In this document: piece by piece, positions 9,712-18,164 of the stretch
Numbering within the stretch: position 1 is the stretch's first letter
Layout of the letters: every line of letters starts with the position of its first letter
Origin: Halomonas sp.
GTDB lineage: Bacteria; Pseudomonadota; Gammaproteobacteria; Pseudomonadales; Halomonadaceae
Direction of reading: 5' to 3'
Assembly (NCBI RefSeq): GCF_011050415.1
Contig: NZ_DRFS01000021.1
Coordinates: forward strand, 62,001-126,000
DNA: 64,000 nt
Translations under genes and position numbers: made by a program
The notes under the pieces: model-generated
Told to the model about the DNA's origin: nothing
The model's input: the letters and a program-made list of their open reading frames with translations, nothing else
Databases searched by the model: none

Positions 9712-10980
9712 TTAGAGCGCGCCTGTCAGTGGTATCGGCTTGGCCGCAGGTTTCGCCAGAAGCAGGTGGCAAGTACCGATAGAACGCTCGATAAAGCCGC
9801 CTTCGCAGTAGCACAAGTAGTAGCGCCACATGCGTATAAACCGTTCGTCGTAGCCTAGCTTGCGCACCTGTTCTAGGCTGGCCTCAAAGCGGTGGCGCCA
9901 TTCACGTAATGTACGTGCGTAGTGCTGGCCAATTTCGTCCAACGCCACCACATTCAAGGAGGTTTTACGCATAAGACTACTGAGCATGGCGTGGTGCGAG
10001 GGTAAAAAACCGCCTGGAAAGATGTAACGTTTAATAAAGTCCATATCGCGTTTAGCGTCTTCAAAGCGTTGATCACGAATGGTGATCGCCTGAAGCATCG
10101 CCTGGCCATCATCTGTTAGTAGGCTATCCAATTTGGCAAGGTAAGTATCTAGGTACTGATGCCCAACCGCCTCAATCATTTCAACAGAAATCAGCCGATC
10201 AAAGCGACCGGTTAATTCGCGATAATCCTGTTTAAGCAGTGTGATTCTATCGCTAAGGCCCTCTTCTTGGATGCGCCGCTGGGTATGGGTGTACTGCTCT
10301 TCCGAGATAGTGGTGGTCGTGACATGGCAGCCGCGGGTTTTCGCCGCGTGTATTGCAAGCCCGCCCCAACCCGTGCCAATTTCCAGTAAATTGTGCCCTG
10401 GCTGCACATCAAGCTTTTCCAGCATCAGGTCAAGCTTGTACGTAGAGGCTTCTTCTAAACTGGCTTGCGGATAGGGAAACACGGCACTTGAGTACATCCA
10501 GTGCAAACGATCCAAAAACGTTGAGAAAAGGTCGTTGCCGATATCGTAATGGGCGGCAATGTTGCGCTTCGAGCCGCTTAGGCTATTGCGCTGAAAGCGA
10601 TAGGCGGCCCCCAACAGCCAACGGGCAGCGCGGGCGCTGCCGTTCTCCATCTTGCCATTCACCTGTTCAAGGTTAGAGGCGAACAGACGTACTAACGCAA
10701 CGAGGTCGTCTGCATCCCAATCACCGTCCATATAAGATTCAGCAGCACCTACGGTGCCACCAAATGCAAGGCGTTTCCAGGCTCGTGAGTGGCGAATCAC
10801 GACAGTCACTTGCAGCGGTCCTTCCTGCCCTAAGTGGTGGCATTGATTACCTTCAATGAGCGTAATACGGCCACCACGAAAGGTATCTAGTTGAGCCATC
10901 AGGCGCGGTTTGAGCCACTTGGTTAAGCGATCTTGTGCGGCTGGCTGAATATTAGGAGGCGTAGAACGCAGGGTGGTCAC
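9712..10980 (-). CDS. CFA-synthase-family SAM methyltransferase acting on membrane lipids
   Basis: A 422-residue member of the cyclopropane-fatty-acyl-phospholipid synthase family (COG2230), which methylates double bonds of phospholipid acyl chains. The SAM motif LLEIGTGWGGLA is near residues 196-207, preceded by the family text HYDIGNDLF and followed by SVEMIEAVGHQYL. In E. coli CFA synthase, bicarbonate is held by Cys139, Glu239, His266 and Tyr317. Here the Cys position reads YSSAVF (Ser) and the His position reads LQAITIRD (no His), while Glu and Tyr (HYARTLREW) remain. That may favour methylation without ring closure, as in UfaM-type enzymes of furan fatty acid synthesis; this is inference. 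The GTG start overlaps the DUF1365 stop. Confidence 0.87.
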   Translation of the reverse strand: MTTLRSTPPNIQPAAQDRLTKWLKPRLMAQLDTFRGGRITLIEGNQCHHLGQEGPLQVTVVIRHSRAWKRLAFGGTVGAAESYMDGDWDADDLVALVRLFASNLEQVNGKMENGSARAARWLLGAAYRFQRNSLSGSKRNIAAHYDIGNDLFSTFLDRLHWMYSSAVFPYPQASLEEASTYKLDLMLEKLDVQPGHNLLEIGTGWGGLAIHAAKTRGCHVTTTTISEEQYTHTQRRIQEEGLSDRITLLKQDYRELTGRFDRLISVEMIEAVGHQYLDTYLAKLDSLLTDDGQAMLQAITIRDQRFEDAKRDMDFIKRYIFPGGFLPSHHAMLSSLMRKTSLNVVALDEIGQHYARTLREWRHRFEASLEQVRKLGYDERFIRMWRYYLCYCEGGFIERSIGTCHLLLAKPAAKPIPLTGAL

Positions 10981-11741
10981 TTTGAAGTCTCCTTGCGCTT
11001 AGGGTGGTTATAAACGGGGATGCGTTTAAGCCATAGCCTTAACGCTTCAAAATGAATGCCCGCGATGGTTTTTAAACTCATCCATGGCTGGCGCGCCAAG
11101 GTTTTGATCAACACGCTGCGGGTTGCCGGTTTAGCCTCAAGCGTCAGCGTGGCATCAAAATGGCACTGTTGATCTCGCCAGTTCTCCATATGTAAATAAA
11201 GCGTTTCGCCTGGGGCATTAAATTTCCAGCGATAGGTCATGTCCATCGGGTTAAACGGCGACACGTGGAGATCTTTAGTAAAGTTAGCCTGGTGACTGTG
11301 GCGCGCAGGATCCACGATGCTTGCGTAGCGCGTGCGCTCACGCCACGGCATGTTAGTCACTTCGCTTAAGACCGCGGCCAGCCGACCCAAATGGTCGTAG
11401 GCGTAATAGACCGAAATAGGATTAAACATGCTGCCTAACGTGCGCAGCTGCGTAAGCACACAGATAGGCCCATTGGGGGCGCTGCCAAGCTGACGGACCA
11501 GCTCTTCACGTACGGCGGTTTTTAGTGGACGATCAGTAGGGCCGAGATAATCTTCCCGTCGAAAACTTGCCAGCGCCGGGCGGCGGGCGCTAAAGGCAGG
11601 CACCTTATCGAACAGCTCCGGTAGCTCGTCAAGATCAAGCCACGCCATCCATACCTGATAACTAAACGTATGCGTCTTTGGGGTAAAGCGGCGATGTCGC
11701 AAGGTGCCGCGATAAATGCGCGAGCGCGGAGTGGCGTTCAT
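10977..11741 (-). CDS. DUF1365 family protein
   Basis: A 254-residue DUF1365 protein (start MNATPRSRIYRGTLRHRRF; internal GSMFNPISVYYAYD and KDLHVSPFNPMD). This family is nearly always encoded beside an FAD-dependent oxidoreductase and a CFA-like methyltransferase, as here. Its chemistry is not established as far as I know; lipid modification is the guilt-by-association guess. The ATG overlaps the stop of the upstream oxidoreductase by 4 nt, and its own TGA overlaps the next GTG, so these genes are translationally chained. No membrane segment is evident. Confidence 0.85.
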   Translation of the reverse strand: MNATPRSRIYRGTLRHRRFTPKTHTFSYQVWMAWLDLDELPELFDKVPAFSARRPALASFRREDYLGPTDRPLKTAVREELVRQLGSAPNGPICVLTQLRTLGSMFNPISVYYAYDHLGRLAAVLSEVTNMPWRERTRYASIVDPARHSHQANFTKDLHVSPFNPMDMTYRWKFNAPGETLYLHMENWRDQQCHFDATLTLEAKPATRSVLIKTLARQPWMSLKTIAGIHFEALRLWLKRIPVYNHPKRKETSK

Positions 11742-13087
11742 CCCAGCCCCTCAACGCTTTGTGGTGACACCAGCTCATGTGCGGGTAGCGTGGTTGGAGC
11801 TTGAGGCGGTTGAATAGCCTCGTCACAGCCGAGATGGTGGGCCACCCGCAGTGCACTCCAAACACCATCTTCATGGAAACCGTTGCGCCAATAGGCGCCG
11901 CAAAAGTGAGTGCGATAGGCCGCCGATGATATCTCGGCGTGACGAGCTTGAGCGGCTTGACCGGCTAGCGTGAACTGAGGGTGCGCATAGCTATAGCGAC
12001 CAAGAACTTTACTGGGGTCAATGCTAGCGCTGTCGTTCAAGGTGACGCAAAAAGTGGTGTCACTCTCTATCTGCTGCAGGATGTTCATATCGTACGTCAC
12101 TGATACGCGCTCTTCGGCATTGCGCTGATCCAAGCGGTAATTCCAGCTTGCCCAGGCACGGCGTCGGCGGGGTAGCAGAGCGGTGTCAGTGTGCAGCACC
12201 ACCTCGTTCTCTTGATACGGCATGGCTCTGAGCACTTCCTGCTCAGTGGCACTTGCATCACCCAGCATCGCCAGTGCTTGGTCGGCGTGACAGGCCAGCA
12301 CTACGTGATCAAAACGTTGGGTGCCGGAAGGCGTTGTAATGTTCACACCGGTGTTGTCACGGGTAATGCGCGTCACTGGGGTGTTGAGGTGAATGCGCGA
12401 TGCATAAGGCGCAGTCAGACTGGGGATATAACGATTGGAGCCACCTACCAGGGTGTACCACTGCGGGCGGTGGTTCACCGATAACAGCCCGTGATTGCGA
12501 AAGAAGCGTACAAAAAATGCCAGCGGAAACGCGCGTAAGTCGCTGATACTGGCTGACCAAATAGCAGCCCCCATGGGCAATAAGTAGCGTCGCTGAAAGT
12601 CGCGATTGTAATGGTGTTGGTCTAAGTACTCCCCTAAGGTCATGTGCTCGGGAAGCTCTTTACTCTCAAGTGCTTTGGTGGCTTGTTTATTAAATCGCAG
12701 AATATCGCTTAGCAAGCGATAGAAAGAAGGACTCAATAGGTTGCGCCGCTGGGCAAACAGCGAGCCTAAGGTATGCCCGTTGTACTCAAAATCTCGCGCT
12801 GTTTCATGCACGGAGAAACTCATTTCAGTGGCCTGAGAGGCGACCCCTAAGGTTTCTAGCAAGCGCTGAAAATGCGGGTAGGTCCAGTCATTGAAAACGA
12901 TAAAACCGGTATCAATGGCGTAAGTGCGCCCTTCGACCTCTACATCCATCGTCGCGGTATGGCCGCCCAGGCGTGAATCCGCTTCAAAGAGTGTGACCTC
13001 ATGATTGGCTGACAGGTACCAGCCAGCGGCCATGCCGCTAATGCCACTGCCGACAATAGCAATGCGCTGCGATGCTATCGAGCTCAT
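11738..13087 (-). CDS. FAD-dependent oxidoreductase, amine-oxidase fold (COG2907-like)
   Basis: A 449-residue flavoprotein. The dinucleotide-binding GSGISG is at residues 13-18 (start MSSIASQRIAIVG), followed by an acidic ribose-binding end (VTLFEAD) and the RLGGHTATMDV motif typical of amine oxidase/desaturase-type flavoproteins. The C-terminal FAD motif reads HFCGAYWRNGFHEDGVWSAL. The substrate is unknown. Position beside the CFA-like and DUF1365 genes suggests an oxidised or unsaturated acyl chain, comparable with UfaD-type proteins of Rhodobacter. A strong AAGGAG precedes the ATG, which overlaps the SDR stop. Confidence 0.87.
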   Translation of the reverse strand: MSSIASQRIAIVGSGISGMAAGWYLSANHEVTLFEADSRLGGHTATMDVEVEGRTYAIDTGFIVFNDWTYPHFQRLLETLGVASQATEMSFSVHETARDFEYNGHTLGSLFAQRRNLLSPSFYRLLSDILRFNKQATKALESKELPEHMTLGEYLDQHHYNRDFQRRYLLPMGAAIWSASISDLRAFPLAFFVRFFRNHGLLSVNHRPQWYTLVGGSNRYIPSLTAPYASRIHLNTPVTRITRDNTGVNITTPSGTQRFDHVVLACHADQALAMLGDASATEQEVLRAMPYQENEVVLHTDTALLPRRRRAWASWNYRLDQRNAEERVSVTYDMNILQQIESDTTFCVTLNDSASIDPSKVLGRYSYAHPQFTLAGQAAQARHAEISSAAYRTHFCGAYWRNGFHEDGVWSALRVAHHLGCDEAIQPPQAPTTLPAHELVSPQSVEGLG

Positions 13088-13869
13088 GAGGGCTCCTTTT
13101 GGGCACGCGTCATGCGCAGGCCAATTTGGCGGCGTAGGGCAGGAGGCAATATGCCCAGCAACTTGACGATATAGGTAAACCGGCGTGGAAAGTGGATATC
13201 TAAACGCCCCTTCACCAGCCCCGCGATAATCGCATCGGCTGCTTGCTCTGCGGTGACCTGCATGGGCATCGGGAAGTCGTTACGGTCGGTGAGCGGCGTT
13301 TTCACAAAGCCTGGGTGAATAAGGCTGACATCAATGCCTTCTTGATCTAAATCTAAGCGTAAGGATTCTAAAAAATAAGTGACTGCCGCTTTAGAAGCCC
13401 CATAGGCTTCCGCACGCGGTAGCGGTAAATAAGCAGAGGCACTAGAGGTTGCCGCCAACCGGGCAGGTAGGCCTTGCTGGCGAGCAGCGCGGAGTAGCGG
13501 TAATGCCGCTTCAACGCCATATAAGGTGCCAAACAGGTTGGGCTTAAACACCCGTTCCACCAAGTCCATATCGAACTGCTGAGCATTCAGGTACTCGCAG
13601 GTGCCAGCATTAAACAGGGCTAAATCGAGGGCGCCCAAACGCTCCCGAATAGCCTCACCTGCGGATAGCACTGCTTGGCGGTCACTGACATCTAATGGAA
13701 GGGCGTAAGCGTGAGGATGGCCCTGGCATAGTGCCTCCAGTGCCTCAGCGTTACGTGCGCTAAGAACCACATAATGGCCTTGGGCGATGAGTTTATGCGC
13801 GAGCGCCTCACCAATACCGGATGTCGCACCAGTTAACCATATTCGTTGGGGCGTTTCCCATGTGCTCAT
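13084..13869 (-). CDS. short-chain dehydrogenase/reductase
   Basis: A 261-residue classical SDR. TGATSGIG at residues 13-20 binds NAD(P), NAG lies in LFNAGTCEYLN, Ser in LAATSSASAYLPL and the catalytic pair in YGASK, followed by HPGFVKTPL. I start it at the ATG at 13869, which has GAGGAG upstream, rather than at a codon 30 bases earlier. The substrate is unknown; similar SDRs occur in the singlet-oxygen and light-induced clusters of Rhodobacter and Pseudomonas. It is coupled by a 4-nt overlap to the FAD oxidoreductase downstream. Confidence 0.88.
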   Translation of the reverse strand: MSTWETPQRIWLTGATSGIGEALAHKLIAQGHYVVLSARNAEALEALCQGHPHAYALPLDVSDRQAVLSAGEAIRERLGALDLALFNAGTCEYLNAQQFDMDLVERVFKPNLFGTLYGVEAALPLLRAARQQGLPARLAATSSASAYLPLPRAEAYGASKAAVTYFLESLRLDLDQEGIDVSLIHPGFVKTPLTDRNDFPMPMQVTAEQAADAIIAGLVKGRLDIHFPRRFTYIVKLLGILPPALRRQIGLRMTRAQKEPS

Positions 13870-13916
13870 CAAGCCTCTCCTCGTGCGCCCCGTCAGCACA
13901 TTTCAGCAGTGTGCGG

Positions 13917-14348
13917 TTAGACGAGGCGTTTTTTTAACCAGCGGATGGCGCTTCCCATCAGCGGTAAATGTTCGTAAAGCATGGCGCCAGCATCAAAATA
14001 GTCGTGATGACGCGCTACACGCCCATCGTCTGCAAAGGTTAGGGCGCTACAGCCTTCAACCTTTACAGGCTTGCCACCTGCCAAGCGAGGATGAATGAAC
14101 ATCATGGTCCACGTCACAAAACCCTGGTTACCCTGTAGCTGGTGGGTGTGGTAAGTAAATTGACACTGTTTAACGTGTTCATACATGCTTGAAAAATAGC
14201 GCTCTAATGCTACGCGCCCCTCAATATGGTGGAGCGGGTCGCTAAAAATCACTTCTTCAGTATATACCTCGTATAGCTTTTCTGTACAGGTATTGTCTAG
14301 TTTGTTGAAAAAGGCGCAGAACGCCTCAAGCGCCGCAGGCTCCGTCAT
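13917..14348 (-). CDS. NTF2-like (SnoaL-type) small protein
   Basis: A 143-residue protein with the cone-shaped NTF2-like fold pattern: an N-terminal helix (ALEAFCAFFNKLDNTC), YTEEVIFSDPLHHIEGRVALERYF, and strands ending in HHDYFDAGAMLYEHLP. Such domains act as small isomerases or binding proteins; no specific catalytic set can be assigned. It has a perfect AAGGAGG ribosome site and lies 31 bp downstream of the photolyase and 47 bp upstream of the SDR, inside the same operon. Confidence 0.82.
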   Translation of the reverse strand: MTEPAALEAFCAFFNKLDNTCTEKLYEVYTEEVIFSDPLHHIEGRVALERYFSSMYEHVKQCQFTYHTHQLQGNQGFVTWTMMFIHPRLAGGKPVKVEGCSALTFADDGRVARHHDYFDAGAMLYEHLPLMGSAIRWLKKRLV

Positions 14349-14379
14349 AACGGCCTCCTTAGGTGAGTATCAGCAGAGT

Positions 14380-15792
14380 TTATTTAGAGAGCGCTTTAAA
14401 TGCGTCTAGCGCGCGCAGACGGGCCGCTTTGTGATCGACAATCGGCGCTGGGTAGTTCAGATCGGTGATTAAATCCTGAGGTGGCGCATGGCGTGCCTTA
14501 GCGGGCAACTCCGCCAGTTCGGGTAGCCAATGAGCAATAAACTCACCCTCGGCGTCGAAGCGGGTGGATTGAGTGGTGGGATTAAAAATTCGGAAATAGG
14601 GCGCTGCATCCGTACCGGTTGATGCTGCCCATTGCCAACCGCCGTTGTTGGCACAGAACTCCCCATCCACTAGGTGTTGCATAAAAAAGGCTTCGCCACG
14701 CCGCCAGTCAATCAGCAGGTGTTTGCTTAAGAACATCGCAGTAATCATACGCAGGCGATTATGCATCCAGCCCGTGGTCACTAATTGGCACATGGCGGCA
14801 TCAACAATTGGATATCCTGTGCGTCCTTCACACCATGCGTTGAAGCCATCGTCATCGTCTCGCCAGGCCAGCTGTTTAGTGTGCTCTTGAAAGGGCTGAT
14901 AACGGCACACTTCCGGAAAGCCAACCGCGACATGCTGATAAAACTCGCGCCAGATCAGTTCGTTAACCCAGATAGTGAAGCCAAGGTCGCCATCGCTTAG
15001 GTGGCCACCGTTTTCTGCCATGACCGCTTGCAAGCACTGGCGGTGCGAGATCATGCCCAGCGCAAGGTAGGGTGACAGCTCACTGGTACCTTTCACCTTA
15101 GGTAAATCGCGCTGAGCCTTATAGTGCCGACCACGAAAGCGTAAAAAACGCGCTAGGTTATCACCCGCTGCCTCTTCTCCGGCAGGCCATCGTTGGCTAT
15201 CGACAGGCTGGCTTTCAAACTCGGGCAGTGCAGGCAGTGGGTCGCTTTGAATCTCCAGCGCTGCCTGTACCTTTGGCGTATCGCGCAGAGCGAGTTGATC
15301 AGCGGTGATCTGTTTGTGCCACGCTTTGGAAAACGGTGTAAAGACCCCGTAGTAGTCGCCCTTGCCGGTGAGCAGGCTGCCGGGGGCAAAGGCGATGGCA
15401 TCGTGATAGCCATGAGCAGCAATGCCGGCGTGATTAAAGGCGTCCAACACGGCTTGATCGCGACGCTTTTCATTGAGCGGATATTCGTAATTAAAATGCA
15501 GCTGCTCAATGTCGTGCTCACGGGCAATGTCGAGCAGTGTTTGTGGGGCCTGATCAAAATAGCCAATATCACGATGTAACAGCGGAATGTTGAGACCGTT
15601 AAGAGCACTCTTCAGCGCGGCCACGCCTCGTGCCCAAAAATCGAGTTTGTTGGCACCGTGGCCGTGCTCCTGCCACTGAGGAATAGTGCGCAAAAATACC
15701 GCTATCACAGGGCCTTTGGCCGCAGCAGCGGCAAGGGCGCTGTTATCATTAATGCGCAGGTCGCTGCGCAGCCAAATCAACTGCCGTTTCAT
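14380..15792 (-). CDS. phrB: deoxyribodipyrimidine photolyase
   Basis: Light-driven repair of cyclobutane pyrimidine dimers using FAD and an antenna pigment. The 470-residue protein has the N-terminal Rossmann antenna domain (MKRQLIWLRSDLRINDNSAL) and the C-terminal FAD-binding helical domain with the family text NELIWREFYQHV, GRTGYPIVDAAM, TGWMHNRLRM and CANNGGWQWAASTGTDAAPY, including the Trp residues of the electron chain. Length and motifs are those of class I CPD photolyases. An AGGAG lies before the ATG. It follows merR after a terminator-like hairpin, so it may have its own promoter or be reached by read-through. Confidence 0.96.
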   Translation of the reverse strand: MKRQLIWLRSDLRINDNSALAAAAAKGPVIAVFLRTIPQWQEHGHGANKLDFWARGVAALKSALNGLNIPLLHRDIGYFDQAPQTLLDIAREHDIEQLHFNYEYPLNEKRRDQAVLDAFNHAGIAAHGYHDAIAFAPGSLLTGKGDYYGVFTPFSKAWHKQITADQLALRDTPKVQAALEIQSDPLPALPEFESQPVDSQRWPAGEEAAGDNLARFLRFRGRHYKAQRDLPKVKGTSELSPYLALGMISHRQCLQAVMAENGGHLSDGDLGFTIWVNELIWREFYQHVAVGFPEVCRYQPFQEHTKQLAWRDDDDGFNAWCEGRTGYPIVDAAMCQLVTTGWMHNRLRMITAMFLSKHLLIDWRRGEAFFMQHLVDGEFCANNGGWQWAASTGTDAAPYFRIFNPTTQSTRFDAEGEFIAHWLPELAELPAKARHAPPQDLITDLNYPAPIVDHKAARLRALDAFKALSK

Positions 15793-15827
15793 AAGCTCTC
15801 CTGTTATAGGTGGGTCTCCGGCGGCAC

Positions 15828-15863
15828 AAAAAAATGGCCGGTCACCGGAGGGCGAACGGCCAT
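15828..15863 (-). terminator. intrinsic terminator or attenuator between merR and photolyase
   Basis: On the minus strand ATGGCCG (15863-15857) pairs with CGGCCAT (15840-15834) over a 16-nt loop and is followed at once by seven T. It begins 17 nt after the merR stop and ends 36 nt before the photolyase start. The stem is only 7 bp, so partial termination is plausible. Confidence 0.65.
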
Positions 15864-15879
15864 GATGAGGCAGCGTTAA

Positions 15880-16800
15880 TTAGAGTACGCCAGACTCGCG
15901 CAGCAAGGGTCGCAGGCGAGCAATCGCTTGAGGCAAGTCGTCGCCTAGCATATGCACCGGGCCGTCGCGCAGGTCGGTTTCGCGTAAGCGAGCGACTTCA
16001 CCGCACACGCCAACAGGCACATTCAGCGCTTCAGCGACGCTGGGTAGTGCGTGAAGGATATAGCTATCGCTCTCCCGCTGGCCGCTGGAGAGCAGTACCA
16101 TTGAGGAGTGCAGCCGCGCCACGGCCTGAGACAAATCCTCTAGTGGCAGTGAGCGGTCAAGCATCTGTACACGGTAGCCTTGCTCGCTGGCCATTAGTGC
16201 CGACATCAGTACCCAGAGTGGGCCAGGATCATCAGGCATGGCATTAAGCAGAATCAAGGGCCCACGGGTGGTCTGATTGGCGTAGTGCAAGCGAATGCCG
16301 ACCTGGCTGCGTAAAAAAGCTTCCAAGGTACGGCGTACTAAATAGTCCGCTTGAACGGCCCACTTCGCCTCTAAGCTTAAAATAACCGGCTGCCAGAGCT
16401 CGTTGATCGCAACGCTTAATGGGTAAAGCGCCAAGCTCTGATGATAAAACGCCTCTAACTTGGGTAAATCTAATGCTTCAATCGTGGTTTGCAGATGCTG
16501 GCGCTGGCTAAACCAATCACCTGCATTTGGAGTAGGAGTTTCAATCGTTTCTGGCTGGTCAAGCAAGTCAACGACCTGACTGACCGGCACACCACGATTG
16601 AGCCACTGCAGGATACGTTCGATGCGTGTGATATCGTCCTGAGCGTAAAGCCGATGCCCTTTTGGAGTGCGCTGTGGGCGAATTAACCCGTAGCGTCGTT
16701 CCCAAGCACGAAGAGTGACCGAATTCACACCGGTAAGGCGAGAAACTTCTCGTATGGGGTAGAGCGGTGTATCGGGCGGGTGGGTCGCCTTGAGACTCAT
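15880..16800 (-). CDS. MerR-family regulator, LitR/CarH-like with degenerate B12 domain
   Basis: A 306-residue regulator. The MerR winged helix is at about residues 13-80 (YPIREVSRLTGVNSVTLRAW, ERRYGL, KGHRLY). Then come a helical bundle (~95-180) and a Rossmann-like domain (~180-300) in the layout of the CarH/LitR photoreceptors. In those, adenosylcobalamin is held by Trp-x9-Glu-His in the bundle and by a His in E-x-H-x-x-G. Here the corresponding stretches read KWAVQADYLVRRTLEAF and MPDDPGPLWVL, so the Glu-His pair and the lower-ligand His are absent. This matches the class II LitR type of Pseudomonas, which responds to light without binding B12. It likely controls the adjacent photolyase/lipid cluster; that is inference. 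Confidence 0.85.
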   Translation of the reverse strand: MSLKATHPPDTPLYPIREVSRLTGVNSVTLRAWERRYGLIRPQRTPKGHRLYAQDDITRIERILQWLNRGVPVSQVVDLLDQPETIETPTPNAGDWFSQRQHLQTTIEALDLPKLEAFYHQSLALYPLSVAINELWQPVILSLEAKWAVQADYLVRRTLEAFLRSQVGIRLHYANQTTRGPLILLNAMPDDPGPLWVLMSALMASEQGYRVQMLDRSLPLEDLSQAVARLHSSMVLLSSGQRESDSYILHALPSVAEALNVPVGVCGEVARLRETDLRDGPVHMLGDDLPQAIARLRPLLRESGVL

Positions 16801-16983
16801 GGGTGCCAGTACCTCATAATTAACGTAAACTTAATAAAAAACAGTTTAATTAACAACAGTATTGTTGTCTGCAGCACAGCGCTAAAGGAGGGTATTAGCG
16901 TCCGCTGCGGAGAAGATAATGCATGTTCCATGTGAAATTGCCTGATAATGAGCTAAACATTAGCATGATACTGTATGCCCATT

Positions 16984-17009
16984 TGTACAACTTGTCGCTA
17001 CCCGGTACA
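16984..17009. promoter_or_regulatory. candidate LitR-type operator upstream of merR
   Basis: TGTACA (16984-16989) and GGTACA (17004-17009) stand as direct repeats 20 bp apart, about 190 bp upstream of the merR start. Pseudomonas class II LitR is reported to bind TGTACA-type hexamers 12 bp apart; the gap here is 14. On the minus strand the same bases give TTGTAC-N17-TACAAA, a plausible promoter. The remaining 16801-17051 gap is AT-rich and otherwise unassigned. Confidence 0.5.
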
Positions 17010-17051
17010 ACCTTTATAAGAATCCTTCTTACTTCTAAAATTACTGCGCTG

Positions 17052-18113
17052 TTAGACCGACCGGCCTATTAGTGCTTCGCCCAGGCGGTGACCCGATAGC
17101 CAGGCATCCTCTACTCGCCCTTCGCGAAAGCTATCACCGCATAGGGCCAAGCCGCTCTCAGTGTACAAGTATGTGTCTTTACAAATGTTGGCAGGCTGGG
17201 CATAGCGCCAGCGATGGGCCCCCATTTCAATTAGGCTAGGTAATGCTCCCGATGGGACAAAGAGGCTTTTCAATGCGGCTAACAGTTGCTCTGCAATCTC
17301 ATCGGCCCTCTGTTCTAAATGAGCTTCGCTCCAATCAAGCTGGGCTAGCAGGCTAATGCTTTCAGGCTGAGCCCCGCGGCCCGGTTTCGTTTGATTGCGG
17401 GAGACTATATTCAGTACTGGGTGGTCCACCCGTGCCATCTGCCAGTCTGAGGCAACATCGGGTATAGCGGGAAGCGGCTCTTCAAAAATGGCCCATGCTG
17501 CCCAGCAGGCACGCTGTTTGCGCTCTGCACACACGGCAGTAAGCGCATTATCCCACGGGGCGACTAATAGCTGGGCTTGGGGCGGCGGCGCGCTGATAAC
17601 GACCCGATCATAAGGACCATGGCTAGTGCCTTTCTTATCTACCAATACCCAGCCAGCCGCTGTTTGCTTGAGTGAGGCGATAAGAGTGTTGGTCAGAAGT
17701 GTGACGTTGGGGAGTACGGTCAGCGTATCTGACAAATGACGTGTCAAAGCGCTCATTCTTGGCGCACCAGTGTAGCGCTGTTGTCCATCGTTATGCGTTA
17801 GCCAGCCACTTGAACTAGCCTGATAGGTACTTGTTGGCCAGGGAGCGATGCAGCCAACGGTTAACCATTCGTCCACGGTGGATTGAAAGTTGCCATCGCG
17901 CACGCTAAATGCCTGAGCACCGAGATCAAGCGTTGCGCTAGGCCTGCGTTTACTCGACATACGCCCGCCTGGGCCGCGCGCTTTATCAAAAAGCGTGACG
18001 TGAACATTGCTATTCGCCACCACTTGGCCGCAGGCAAGCCCGGCGATGCCTGCCCCAATGATGGCAACAGAGTGATTATCAGAAAGCGTCGGGGGCTTGC
18101 TCGGTGTAGCCAT
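17052..18113 (-). CDS. renalase-like NAD(P)/FAD-dependent oxidoreductase
   Basis: A 353-residue flavoprotein. FAD-binding GAGIAG is at residues 20-25 with VTLFDKARGPGGRMSSKR following, the signature of bacterial renalase-like proteins. Near the C-terminus, LALCGDSFREGRVEDAWLSG completes the FAD site. Bacterial renalases oxidise isomeric dihydronicotinamide forms; the substrate here is not proven. It precedes merR on the same strand with a 251 bp gap. It is divergent from the TIGR01777 epimerase, with a shared promoter region that carries three TGTAT/AGTAC repeats. This placement suggests membership in the same regulon. Confidence 0.83.
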   Translation of the reverse strand: MATPSKPPTLSDNHSVAIIGAGIAGLACGQVVANSNVHVTLFDKARGPGGRMSSKRRPSATLDLGAQAFSVRDGNFQSTVDEWLTVGCIAPWPTSTYQASSSGWLTHNDGQQRYTGAPRMSALTRHLSDTLTVLPNVTLLTNTLIASLKQTAAGWVLVDKKGTSHGPYDRVVISAPPPQAQLLVAPWDNALTAVCAERKQRACWAAWAIFEEPLPAIPDVASDWQMARVDHPVLNIVSRNQTKPGRGAQPESISLLAQLDWSEAHLEQRADEIAEQLLAALKSLFVPSGALPSLIEMGAHRWRYAQPANICKDTYLYTESGLALCGDSFREGRVEDAWLSGHRLGEALIGRSV

Positions 18114-18164
18114 GATTCCTCAAGGCGCTTAAAAGAGATTGAATTAACCCAGATATGATCGCAT

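Noticed and set aside
13870..13899. Upstream start of the SDR giving ten more residues
   Set aside because: The extra MLTGRTRRGL lacks a ribosome site, whereas GAGGAG precedes the ATG at 13869.
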